From Ignavibacteriales bacterium (GTDB lineage: Bacteria > Bacteroidota > Ignavibacteria > Ignavibacteriales > Melioribacteraceae): a stretch of 64,000 bases of DNA. Below the pieces are notes generated by a model. The model was not told the origin of the DNA. It saw only the letters and a list, made by a program, of their open reading frames with translations, and did not search any database. Both the position numbers and the translations under genes were made by a program. Positions 1 to 7,474 of this stretch are shown here, in pieces. Location: contig QZJX01000102.1 in assembly GCA_003599395.1 (NCBI GenBank), positions 1 to 64,000 on the forward strand, read 5' to 3'. The number at the start of each line of letters is the position of its first letter. Position 1 is the first letter of the stretch.

Positions 1-896
1 TTAGCCGGTTTTACAATTATACGCGGGCTAATTGGTTTCATTACTCTTTGTTTGATAGTAGCTTCAACTGTATCGAATAAAATTCTTCCAAAACCAGCTA
101 CTCCGCCGCCGATAATAACTTTAGGGATATCCAGCACATTAATAATGGAAGCCAAAGCAGCACCAAGTTTTTGAGCAAGGTCAACAATTATCATCTCGGC
201 ATACGAATCATTTAACAAGTAAGCATCATGAATTAATTTCGGATTAAGTTCATTGCCTTCACTTATCAATTGATGGAGTTTAGAATCCTTGTGATTGGGA
301 AGTTCTTTTTTGACTTGTTCAATTAAATAATTATTACCCGCATAAGTTTCTATACATCCGCGTGAACCGCACTTACATTGTTTACCTTTTTCGTTAATTG
401 AAACATGACCAATTTCACCGGCACCACCTGATTCACCTCGATATATTTTGCGATTAATAATAATACCGCCACCAACTCCCGTTCCAAGCGTAATCATAAT
501 AAAATTTTTATACTTTTTACCCGAACCAAATATCATCTCACCAATTGCTGCTGCATTTGCGTCATTTTCAACAAAAACTTTTTTCTTAAACTCTGTTTTA
601 AGAATACTGCCTAAAGAAATTCTTTCCCAACCGGGAAAGTTTGGCGGATTTTCAACCGTGCCTTTTTTCTTTGTAACTACACCGGGAGTTCCGATTCCTA
701 TCCCAATTATTTTGTGTTTCGAATCATTTAGTTTAGCAATACCTTTAATTATTTGATCGATTACCGCTTGAGGTCCTTTAGCGGCATTTGTTTCGAGAGA
801 AAATTTGTTTTTAATTTTTCCTAGCTCGTTAACTAATCCAAATTTTATAGAAGTTCCCCCAAGATCAACCCCAATTGCATAACGTTGCGTGCCCAT
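1..896 (-). CDS. ROK family sugar kinase (glucokinase-like), C-terminus cut by window edge
   Basis: About 298 codons are visible and the frame stays open to base 1, so the C-terminus lies outside the window. Translation from the ATG at 896 gives the ROK hallmarks in order: phosphate-binding DLGGT near residue 10, the sugar-site stretch ENDANAAA near residue 105, GTGVGGG about 25 residues later, and the zinc motif CKCGSRGC followed by IET. ROK kinases phosphorylate glucose or a related hexose or N-acetylhexosamine with ATP in the cytoplasm; some ROK proteins are repressors, but no N-terminal DNA-binding domain is present here, so a kinase is favoured. The start lies 11 bases after the stop of the upstream lipoprotein gene on the same strand, suggesting cotranscription. 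Exact sugar cannot be told. Confidence 0.9.
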   Translation of the reverse strand, partial: MGTQRYAIGVDLGGTSIKFGLVNELGKIKNKFSLETNAAKGPQAVIDQIIKGIAKLNDSKHKIIGIGIGTPGVVTKKKGTVENPPNFPGWERISLGSILKTEFKKKVFVENDANAAAIGEMIFGSGKKYKNFIMITLGTGVGGGIIINRKIYRGESGGAGEIGHVSINEKGKQCKCGSRGCIETYAGNNYLIEQVKKELPNHKDSKLHQLISEGNELNPKLIHDAYLLNDSYAEMIIVDLAQKLGAALASIINVLDIPKVIIGGGVAGFGRILFDTVEATIKQRVMKPISPRIIVKPA

Positions 897-907
897 TTTA
901 TATTTTC

Positions 908-1513
908 CTAATTAAACTCGTGACTAATTTTTATTTCATCCGGATACTCAATCTTTCCAACCGGAGTTCCGAGTACCGGTTTTGCAAAAAGTGATATTCG
1001 TGATCTTGACCCGTCTTTGCCGCCAATCGCTAAAACAAAATTTGCGAGTTCTTCAAAACTTTTGTCCTTAAAAAACTTTATAAGATCAACTTCAACAGCG
1101 ATTGGGATAATTCTATTCTCACCAACACCGGGGACAACAAGAGGATTTTCAATATTCCCTGAAAGAACTTGCTTGTCATCCAATTGAACTCGAAATGGGA
1201 AAGATTCGAGAGTAATATTCGTTGCCGGGAATCCACCGCTTCCATCATTAGGGTTATTAGCTTCGACATTAATTATAAAACTAAATGGAAGTTCCCCTTT
1301 TATAAATGCTCCGGTTAATTTAACATAATCCATCGCTGCAAAATCATCGAGATCCTCTTTCCCTTCCAAAGCAACATTAGCAACTCTAAAATTGTTGTAA
1401 GAATCTACTTTGAATTTTAGCCGGGTTAAATTTGTAACGGTTTCATAAACTCCGCATGAGACAATAAATAAAGTTATGAATGAAACAATAATCAGATTGC
1501 GATTTAGCTTCAT
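908..1513 (-). CDS. Putative lipoprotein with LEA14/WHy-like domain
   Basis: This 201-residue protein starts with a short basic and hydrophobic leader ending in a lipobox (FIVSCG), so the mature protein should be lipid-anchored at Cys20. The remainder is beta-rich, with the segment around FIINVEANNPN resembling LEA14/WHy (water stress and hypersensitive response) domains, where an Asn-Pro pair is typical. LEA14-like lipoproteins are common in Bacteroidota and their role is not established. Its ATG overlaps the TGA of the oxidoreductase gene by four bases (ATGA), which indicates translational coupling. The domain call is from motif resemblance only. Confidence 0.65.
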   Translation of the reverse strand: MKLNRNLIIVSFITLFIVSCGVYETVTNLTRLKFKVDSYNNFRVANVALEGKEDLDDFAAMDYVKLTGAFIKGELPFSFIINVEANNPNDGSGGFPATNITLESFPFRVQLDDKQVLSGNIENPLVVPGVGENRIIPIAVEVDLIKFFKDKSFEELANFVLAIGGKDGSRSRISLFAKPVLGTPVGKIEYPDEIKISHEFN

Positions 1514-2499
1514 AATATTCTTGACTCCTCAATTTTCTTGATAATTTCGTCGGCAACTTTTAGAGCTTTCAAACCATCACTTCCGCTGACAACAGGTTTT
1601 GTTTTTGTGTTAATCGCATTTACAAAAAGTTCAAGTTCATGTTTCAGTGCATTAACTTGTATTATTTCCGGTTGTTCATAAACGACAAATTTCTTTTTAT
1701 CACCAACTCCCATTTCGCCAAATGATAAGAAATGATTTTCATCCATTTCTTTTTGATTTATCAATCTATAAACTTCTGCTACACCTGTAATAAAATCCAA
1801 GGCAATGTATCCGCTTTGCTGGAACATACGCATCTTGCGCATTTTCTTTTGTGATATTCTACTAGCTGTCACATTTGCAACAGCTCCGTTTACGAATTCT
1901 AATCTTGCATTTGCTATGTCAATATTATCGGATACAACTGCTACACCGCTTGCCTTAATTTCTTTTACATCACTCCTAACTAAACTTAAAATTATATCGA
2001 TATCATGGATCATTAAATCAAGAACAACGGCGACGTCGGTTCCGCGCGGATTAAATTGTGCAAGCCGATCAGTTTGAATGAATTTTGGATTGAGGTCATA
2101 TTTTTCCAAAGACAGGAGTGCGGGATTAAATCTTTCAATATGTCCGACTTGTAAAATAAGATTTTTCTCATCCGCGATTTTTACTAATTCTTCTGCTTGT
2201 TCTATTGTCGCTGTAATAGGTTTTTCAACAAGCACATGAACATTTTTCTCGAAGGCTTTTTTCGCCAACTCATAATGTGCACTTGTCGTGGCTACAATGG
2301 AAACACCATCGACTTCATTTAATAAATCATCTAGTTTCGAGAAAGACTTAGTGTTAAATTCTTTTGCTGCTTGTGATGCTTTTGATTCATCGATATCGTA
2401 AATACCAATTAACTCAGCACTATCTACTTCATTAAATAATTTTGTATGAATCTTTCCGAGATGCCCGGTTCCTATGACTCCGACTTTCAATTTGCTCAT
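1510..2499 (-). CDS. Gfo/Idh/MocA family NAD(P)-dependent oxidoreductase
   Basis: The protein has an N-terminal Rossmann fold with the dinucleotide motif VGVIGTGHLG at residues 5-14, and the family signature VEKPI near residue 93 whose Lys acts in catalysis. The central part keeps the usual substrate-domain region, including H-D-I-D-I near residue 170. Family members oxidise or reduce sugars, sugar nucleotides or inositols; the substrate cannot be read from the sequence. I chose the ATG at 2499 (329 residues) rather than the TTG one codon earlier: the ATG shares one base with the TGA of the upstream Plug gene (TGATG), a typical coupling arrangement. It sits inside a same-strand run with T9SS Plug and a lipoprotein. 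Confidence 0.88.
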   Translation of the reverse strand: MSKLKVGVIGTGHLGKIHTKLFNEVDSAELIGIYDIDESKASQAAKEFNTKSFSKLDDLLNEVDGVSIVATTSAHYELAKKAFEKNVHVLVEKPITATIEQAEELVKIADEKNLILQVGHIERFNPALLSLEKYDLNPKFIQTDRLAQFNPRGTDVAVVLDLMIHDIDIILSLVRSDVKEIKASGVAVVSDNIDIANARLEFVNGAVANVTASRISQKKMRKMRMFQQSGYIALDFITGVAEVYRLINQKEMDENHFLSFGEMGVGDKKKFVVYEQPEIIQVNALKHELELFVNAINTKTKPVVSGSDGLKALKVADEIIKKIEESRIL

Positions 2500-3707
2500 C
2501 AATTTCTTCCGCTTTTTATTCGTGTGTAACCAATTATCTGATCGTATCCACCGTGATTTAGTGATTTATAATAAACGAAAATGTAATACTCGTTTGTTGT
2601 TTCCCAGAAGTTGCCCTCAAGTTCGTACCAGTCTATATCATCTATAACATTGCCATTATCATACCCGGTTACATATTGGTAATCATAAATTCCACGTTTT
2701 AGGTCCGTTGTAACTTTATAAATATTACCGTCCTGTGAAAGTTTAAATTGCGGAAGCAATTTCCAATTATTAAATGCTCCGACAAGAAATATATCTTTCT
2801 CAATAAATCCACCCGGTGAATATTCAAACTCGACCATCATATAGTCCGCGTAACTATCATTAAACGGAACAAGTTCAAATCCACCGTTTAAATCGGGATA
2901 GCCAAATTGTTGAAATCGATTATAATCAAAACCGTCGTAGTGTGCTGTTGTGATTGGAGGTTGATATCGGTTTCTATCATTTAGATCAACTTGTCGATAT
3001 TCGTTACCCGGTCTTATATCCAGCGCAACAAAAGTAAAATCACGAGCACCGTTGGTTTCATAATATCTTAATCCACGACGGGCAGTTTTACTAATAATGA
3101 TCGGGTAATCAACTTTTTTGTTTTCAACAACTTCAACATGGCTTAAGTCCATTGCATACATTGAATCTTGCAATACAAAATCCACTTTTAGTTCTAATGA
3201 TCTTTGAAGTTCATTAATTCGTTCTTCGCTGCTGTTTAATCTGTATGTATCTAATTGGGAGTAAACATTCACTTGAGGTTTTATCACATAAAACTTTCCC
3301 TCGGTAAAAATTATGTCGGGATTATTTGAATCGGTAACAAAAAATTTCCATTTACCAGAAAACGGGAATGTTACATCGACATTTGGAAATTGACCTTTGT
3401 AATGATATCTAACATTGCTACTTTGATTTGGGATTTGTTCAAACCATAAGTTGTATGCTGTATTATAACTTTGATTTTGAAGAAAAGTATTCTCGTAGGG
3501 TTTCCAATCTTTATCGCAAAAAGCAAAACGTATTAATAAGTTTGGTTCATAATCCGAAGCAATATCAAACTTGATATTGAGTTTCTCGTTCCCTATCAAA
3601 ATTGGAAGTTCATTATTAGTAGTAGAATAAACTTGAAGACTCTTAATCTCAACTTGTTGAGAAAAAATGGAAATTGAAAGTAGAAGAAAGACTATAATTT
3701 TTTTCAT
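2499..3707 (-). CDS. Type IX secretion system Plug protein (DUF5103 family)
   Basis: A 402-residue exported protein (signal peptide MKKIIVFLLLSISIFSQQ). It matches the DUF5103/T9SS plug family by overall sequence: beta-sandwich N-terminal half (FAFCDKDWKPYENTFLQ region), the central R-G-L-R-Y-Y-E-T-N-G stretch, and a C-terminal domain with FLVGAFNNWK, which looks like a carbohydrate-binding/Ig-type fold. In the known T9SS, Plug closes the periplasmic side of the giant SprA outer-membrane pore until cargo-loaded PorV arrives. The presence of T9SS cargo genes elsewhere in the window supports the assignment. I chose the ATG at 3707 because it begins a proper signal peptide and leaves four bases after the preceding stop; an upstream TTG/ATG in frame would add seven residues ahead of the signal and overlap that gene. 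Confidence 0.82.
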   Translation of the reverse strand: MKKIIVFLLLSISIFSQQVEIKSLQVYSTTNNELPILIGNEKLNIKFDIASDYEPNLLIRFAFCDKDWKPYENTFLQNQSYNTAYNLWFEQIPNQSSNVRYHYKGQFPNVDVTFPFSGKWKFFVTDSNNPDIIFTEGKFYVIKPQVNVYSQLDTYRLNSSEERINELQRSLELKVDFVLQDSMYAMDLSHVEVVENKKVDYPIIISKTARRGLRYYETNGARDFTFVALDIRPGNEYRQVDLNDRNRYQPPITTAHYDGFDYNRFQQFGYPDLNGGFELVPFNDSYADYMMVEFEYSPGGFIEKDIFLVGAFNNWKLLPQFKLSQDGNIYKVTTDLKRGIYDYQYVTGYDNGNVIDDIDWYELEGNFWETTNEYYIFVYYKSLNHGGYDQIIGYTRIKSGRN

Positions 3708-3711
3708 ATTT

Positions 3712-3942
3712 TTAGAATATCTCAACACATTTAATAGATGAATACGGAATAAAAACCATCACCATGTTTTTATCACGAACGGATTCAATTAAAAGCCCAT
3801 CTTCAAAAACTTCGCGAAGTTTACCGGTTTTAAAGACAATTTCGTAAAAATTTGATTGCTCTTTTTTTTCACCGTAAACAACCCCGTAATTTTCGTTCAT
3901 GGTTACATTTATTGTTCTGTCTAAATATTTTTCCCAATCCAT
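3712..3942 (-). CDS. Small protein of unknown function upstream of T9SS Plug
   Basis: A 76-residue soluble, probably mostly beta-strand protein without signal peptide, membrane segment or cysteine cluster. I do not recognise the family; the alternation of hydrophobic and charged residues and the ending IPYSSIKCVEIF loosely recall small Sm/SH3-like barrels, but this is only an impression. The ATG at 3942 is preceded 11 bases upstream by GGAGG; an in-frame TTG at 3960 overlaps that ribosome-binding site and is less likely. It is the first gene of a same-strand run leading into the Plug gene, four bases away, so it may be expressed with it. Confidence 0.6.
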   Translation of the reverse strand: MDWEKYLDRTINVTMNENYGVVYGEKKEQSNFYEIVFKTGKLREVFEDGLLIESVRDKNMVMVFIPYSSIKCVEIF

Positions 3943-4030
3943 ACTCAAATTATCCTCCAATTTGGATAAATATTAAGTATTAAAAGTACCCAAAAAACGC
4001 TTCTTTTCCAATACGGAAGGAATTAAGGAA

Positions 4031-4090
4031 TTAGCGGATTTATGGATTAGCGGATTAACGGATTAACGGATTTTGGATTGGCGAATTAAC
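4031..4090. repeat. Degenerate 8-bp tandem repeat (TTARCGGA-like)
   Basis: Seven consecutive octamers can be lined up here: ttagcgga, tttatgga, ttagcgga, ttaacgga, ttaacgga, a 7-base ttttgga and ttggcgaa, then ttaac. The array lies in the noncoding stretch between the small upstream gene (start 3942) and the DUF4097 gene. No function is evident; the copies are imperfect, as in decaying slippage repeats. Confidence 0.7.
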
Positions 4091-4130
4091 AATTGTTGAT
4101 TTTTTTCAATTATTGCTTGGATGGGGTATT

Positions 4131-4167
4131 AAAAAAAAAGATGACTACTAAATAAATAGTAGCCATC
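4131..4167 (-). terminator. Rho-independent terminator after DUF4097 gene
   Basis: An 11-bp stem (4140-4150 with 4157-4167, one G-U pair in the minus-strand RNA) with a 6-base loop is followed on the minus strand by nine U residues (4139-4131). It lies about 50 bases past the stop of the minus-strand gene ending at 4219. Confidence 0.85.
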
Positions 4168-4218
4168 TTCAATTTTATTTTCGACAATTCGTCAAATTCG
4201 AAAATTCGCTAAATTACA

Positions 4219-5058
4219 TTAGAATGTTCTTACAGTGATATCCCCACCGGAAGTTCTACAAGATAAATCCGTTCCACCGCCATTCATTATCCCGATGAAT
4301 TTGCTTCTTGTAACTTCCTTAACTCTTGCTTCAAGATCACATTCAATATCACCACCACTGGTTTTTAAGTTCAAATCAGCTTTCAAATTGTCCGGAATTA
4401 AAACCGTAATATCTCCACCGCTGGTTCCGAGATCAATACCAAAATTTTCACCGTAATACTCGAGTGTGACATCACCACCAGAAGTTGAAGCGGAAACTTT
4501 CCCATCCTTAGATTTAATATCTATATCGCCTCCGGATGTAGAAGATCTGACACTACCGACAGCTTTCACGATTTTAACATCACCACCCGATGTGGTCGCA
4601 GATATTTCTCCGTTAATATTTTCAAAATCAATATCGCCTCCCGATGTTTTAGCAATTATTTCTCCGATTAAATCCAGAACTATTACATCACCTCCGCCGG
4701 TTCTCAAATCCAAATTAAAAGTTTTCGGAACATTTATTTCGTACTTTACTTTCACTCCGCTAAACCAATTCCAACTACCGTCTTTATCAGCATCAATTAG
4801 AACACCTTTAGAAGTTTTTTCAAAATGAAAATCTACGTCTTCCTCGGCTTTACGATTACCAAAAACTTTTATGTGAACGGTATTCTCATCCCAAGTTTTT
4901 ATTTTGATGTCTCCAACATCAGATTGAATTTCCAGAAGTTCGCCGGAATTCACATCAAAAGATTTTTCATGAATAGTTCTTAAACTTTGCGAGAAGGAAA
5001 CGCTTGAAAGTAACAACACAAAAAGAAAGATTGTTAAATTTCTTATAAATAATTTCAT
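4219..5058 (-). CDS. Exported DUF4097-family beta-solenoid protein
   Basis: A 279-residue protein with a clear signal peptide (MKLFIRNLTIFLFVLLLSSVSFSQ) and no lipobox, so it is exported. Eight copies of the turn (T/S)-x-G-G-D-(V/I) occur from about residue 121 to the end. The first four follow each other at an exact 18-residue period, then spacing loosens to 20-21 and more. This is the DUF4097 (adhesin-like) pattern and predicts a stacked beta-solenoid with Gly-Asp at every corner. Function of the family is unclear; structural or binding roles on the cell surface are proposed. It has its own terminator downstream and stands alone. The antisense reading of the repeat creates long open frames rich in SPPDV, which are artefacts. 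Confidence 0.85.
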   Translation of the reverse strand: MKLFIRNLTIFLFVLLLSSVSFSQSLRTIHEKSFDVNSGELLEIQSDVGDIKIKTWDENTVHIKVFGNRKAEEDVDFHFEKTSKGVLIDADKDGSWNWFSGVKVKYEINVPKTFNLDLRTGGGDVIVLDLIGEIIAKTSGGDIDFENINGEISATTSGGDVKIVKAVGSVRSSTSGGDIDIKSKDGKVSASTSGGDVTLEYYGENFGIDLGTSGGDITVLIPDNLKADLNLKTSGGDIECDLEARVKEVTRSKFIGIMNGGGTDLSCRTSGGDITVRTF

Positions 5059-5169
5059 TTTTACCCTCTATTTTATTTATTATTTTGACTATCGAATTAC
5101 TTAAATGGTTACATTAACATAAATTTAGACTCATCTTTTATAAAAAAGTTGTAAAAATTCCGGTAGTTT

Positions 5170-5535
5170 ATGAATATTCTAATTGTTTTTTTCGGTGCCG
5201 GTTTGGGAGGCGCACTTCGATATTTAATTTCGGACTATACATCTCGTAATCTTCCGATTTATTATCCGTTTGGAACATTGATAGTAAACTTGGTCGGAAG
5301 TTTATTGCTAGGATTTATGATCTTTGGTTTAGACGAAAAAGGATTGATTAACGAGAAATTAAAGTTATTCCTGGGTATAGGGTTCTGCGGAGGATTGACA
5401 ACATTCTCAACTTTCTCTTATGAAACTTTTTATCTACTAAAAGACGCACAGTTTTTTCTCGCTTCATTAAATATTATGCTAAATGTTGTAACAACAATTC
5501 TTGGAATTTATTTAGCTTACATAATTGTGAGATAA
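5170..5535 (+). CDS. crcB: Fluoride-specific ion channel FluC/CrcB
   Basis: A 121-residue protein with four hydrophobic segments and the Fluc family landmarks: GGALRYLISD at residues 14-23, PFGTLIVNLVGSLLLG at about residues 36-51 (the Asn lines the pore), and GFCGGLTTFSTFSYE at about 71-85, whose Phe residues form the fluoride track. Fluc channels act as antiparallel dimers in the inner membrane and let fluoride leak out of the cytoplasm. The gene is followed two bases later by a DUF190 gene, a frequent partner of crcB. I looked upstream for a fluoride riboswitch and did not see one. Confidence 0.95.
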   Translation: MNILIVFFGAGLGGALRYLISDYTSRNLPIYYPFGTLIVNLVGSLLLGFMIFGLDEKGLINEKLKLFLGIGFCGGLTTFSTFSYETFYLLKDAQFFLASLNIMLNVVTTILGIYLAYIIVR

Positions 5536-5537
5536 AA

Positions 5538-5885
5538 ATGAAAACAAATAGCAAAGCAAAATTATTAAGAATTTTTGTCGGTGAAACCGATAAGCATGGT
5601 CATGTCTCCTTATATGAAAAGATTGTTGTCGAAGCCCGAAAAATTAATCTCGCCGGAGCAACTGTTTATAAAGGGATAATGGGTTTTGGGAGCAATAGCA
5701 GAATACATACCGCAAAAGTATTAAGACTTTCCGAAGACTTACCTTTAGTCATAGAAATTGTTGATACCGAAGAAAAAATTAATTCGTTTATTCCGATAGT
5801 TGAGAAAATAATTAAAGAGTCAAATGCCGGCGGCTTGATTACAATTGAAGCAGCAGAGATAATTAAATATACATCAACTACTTAA
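5538..5885 (+). CDS. DUF190 (PII-like) protein
   Basis: This 115-residue soluble protein matches the DUF190 family: a KLLRIFVGE strand at the start, the HGHVSLYEKIVVEARK segment, GATVYKGIMGFG near residue 43, and P-L-V-I-E-I-V-D near residue 75. The family has a ferredoxin-like fold related to PII signalling proteins and often lies beside crcB, which is the case here (two bases apart). A regulatory or auxiliary role in fluoride export is inferred from this neighbourhood, not shown. Confidence 0.88.
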   Translation: MKTNSKAKLLRIFVGETDKHGHVSLYEKIVVEARKINLAGATVYKGIMGFGSNSRIHTAKVLRLSEDLPLVIEIVDTEEKINSFIPIVEKIIKESNAGGLITIEAAEIIKYTSTT

Positions 5886-5892
5886 TTTTACT

Positions 5893-6657
5893 ATGACAAA
5901 AAAGGTTTTACTTCTCTTAACATTTTTATTCGTACAGACGTTAGCTCAAAATAAATATGATTTTAATCAATTTGTTGATGAAGGAAAGGAATATTTTAGT
6001 TCACCGTTAAGCTGGCAGGCAAAAGATTTTTTATATCTCGGGCTAACAGTTGGAGTAACCTTCGGCGCTATGCAGTTTGATAATACCATTAAAGATTTTA
6101 CACAATCAGATAAGCTTCAAGATTCACCACCACATATATTAATCGGAAGAATTTATGGCGAACCTGTTACACCTCTAGTGCTAAGTTCATATTTTATTAT
6201 TAACGGAAATTCTACCGGAAATCGTTATCAAAAAAAACTGGGTTTTGAAATAATACAATCTACATTGTTTGCGGCGGCAACAACTCAAATTCTTAAGTCA
6301 CTTTTAGGTAGAGAACGACCGAGATCAACTGATGATAAATATAATTTTACCGGACCGATTTTATACAATAACGATTTCTTTTCTTTACCATCGGGTCATA
6401 CTACAATTGCATTTGCCATTTCAACCGTATTATCAGCTAACAGCAGTTCGGATTTACTTAAAATAGCATCTTTTATTCCGGCAATTCTCACGGCATATTC
6501 GAGGATTTATGAAAACCAACATTGGTTTTCAGACGTTGTTTTAGGTGGTATAATCGGATTTACTGCCGCAAAGTTTTTTGTTGATCAGCATAGTGAAAAG
6601 GAATTTATAGGAAATTCAACTCCATCACCCATCTTTTCACTTTCCATCCCATTATAA
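5893..6657 (+). CDS. PAP2-family membrane phosphatase
   Basis: The 254-residue protein has an N-terminal signal peptide ending near LAQ and several hydrophobic segments. The three-part acid phosphatase signature is intact: K-S-L-L-G-R-E-R-P near residue 136, P-S-G-H near residue 167, and S-R-I-Y-E-N-Q-H-W-F-S-D near residue 204, giving the nucleophile His and its helper Asp. PAP2 enzymes dephosphorylate lipid phosphates such as undecaprenyl pyrophosphate or phosphatidate at the periplasmic side. The gene starts seven bases after the DUF190 gene, so the three may be one transcript, though a functional link to fluoride is not known. Confidence 0.9.
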   Translation: MTKKVLLLLTFLFVQTLAQNKYDFNQFVDEGKEYFSSPLSWQAKDFLYLGLTVGVTFGAMQFDNTIKDFTQSDKLQDSPPHILIGRIYGEPVTPLVLSSYFIINGNSTGNRYQKKLGFEIIQSTLFAAATTQILKSLLGRERPRSTDDKYNFTGPILYNNDFFSLPSGHTTIAFAISTVLSANSSSDLLKIASFIPAILTAYSRIYENQHWFSDVVLGGIIGFTAAKFFVDQHSEKEFIGNSTPSPIFSLSIPL

Positions 6658-7030
6658 TTAATTCTTGATAACACACTTCGGTCGAATGAATTTTTGGACT
6701 ACCGTTCACGTTAGTGTATGTGGCATAACTGTGATTCTGAATGTAGCGGAACGGAATGAATGCAAAAGGTATAGCTATGCAAGAATCTCATTAGGGATAA
6801 ATTGATATTCACAGTAATGTTCAAATGAGATTCCTCACTTACCACAAAACGGTGCGTTCGGAATGACAGTTTATGAGTTTTGCATCAATGTCAAAAAGTC
6901 GGGGCAAAAAAACTTAAGCATGAGAGTCCTTATAATAAAGTAATTTGGTTTACAAACATCTTTATCGGCTCGATAATCCCCTTGCTTCAACAAAATTATC
7001 TGATTAGATTGTATCAAAAAGGAGGATGAA
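6658..7030. other. Gene-free stretch holding a palindromic repeat
   Basis: No gene is supported in this 373-base interval. Its middle (6729-6869) is an imperfect long palindrome listed separately. A Shine-Dalgarno sequence AAGGAGG ahead of the stress-protein gene sits at 7019-7025. Confidence 0.7.
6729..6869. repeat. 141-bp imperfect palindromic intergenic element
   Basis: Outer arms: ctgtgattctgaa (6729-6741) pairs with ttcggaatgacag (6857-6869) at 11 of 13 positions. Inner arms: aagaatctcatt (6781-6792) pairs with aatgagattcct (6824-6835) at 11 of 12. There is no open frame inside. The build resembles the palindromic repeats that recur between genes of many Bacteroidota; a non-autonomous mobile or processing unit is plausible but not shown. 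Confidence 0.65.
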
Positions 7031-7471
7031 ATGAGACGGATATTAGTCCCAATTGATTTTTCCGATGCAACAAAAAAAATAATTGAACAAGCAATAAAAT
7101 ATGCAAAATCTTTAGGTGGTGAAATAAGATTGCTGCATGTTGCAGCTCCTGAACCGGAATTTATTGGTGATGAAGTCGGCCCCAAAGTTTTGAGAGATCA
7201 AAAAGCAAAAAGATTGCGAGATCAGCATAAGAAAATTCAAAAGTTAGCCGGAAACATTGAAAAGGAAGGAATAAAAACCACACCATTACTTGTTCAGGGA
7301 GTTACGGTCGATGAGATTATAAAAGAAAGTAAAAAATTTAACGCAAGCATTATAATAATGGGAAGTCATGGACATGGCGCGATGTACAATTTATTGATGG
7401 GTTCTGTTATTGAAGGAGTTATTCGCACAAGTAAAATTCCGGTACTTGTCATTCCGGTGAAGTCAAAATAA
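7031..7471 (+). CDS. Universal stress protein (UspA family)
   Basis: A single 146-residue Usp domain. It opens with RRILVPIDFSDA, where the Asp contacts nucleotide. It ends with the ATP-binding loop G-S-H-G-H-G and, nine residues on, M-G-S-V-I-E-G, then the family tail IPVLVIPVK. These match the ATP-binding subclass of universal stress proteins. Such cytoplasmic dimers help cells survive starvation and oxidative or respiratory stress. The start has a near-perfect ribosome-binding site (AAGGAGG, 7019-7025). Its stop is only three bases from the stop of the convergent lipase gene. Confidence 0.93.
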   Translation: MRRILVPIDFSDATKKIIEQAIKYAKSLGGEIRLLHVAAPEPEFIGDEVGPKVLRDQKAKRLRDQHKKIQKLAGNIEKEGIKTTPLLVQGVTVDEIIKESKKFNASIIIMGSHGHGAMYNLLMGSVIEGVIRTSKIPVLVIPVKSK

Positions 7472-7474
7472 TCG

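Noticed and set aside
448-756. 102-residue plus-strand frame
   Set aside because: It lies wholly antisense to the ROK kinase, whose motifs are intact; Pro/Ile-rich composition is typical of a shadow.
4235-4828. Long open frames on the plus strand rich in SPPDV
   Set aside because: They are the antisense reading of the SGGDI repeats of the DUF4097 gene; the regular Gly-Gly-Asp codons give an open complementary frame.
5059-5169. Fluoride riboswitch upstream of crcB
   Set aside because: I looked for the conserved pseudoknot parts (GGxGAUGG and CUGAUGA-like) and found none in this AT-rich leader.
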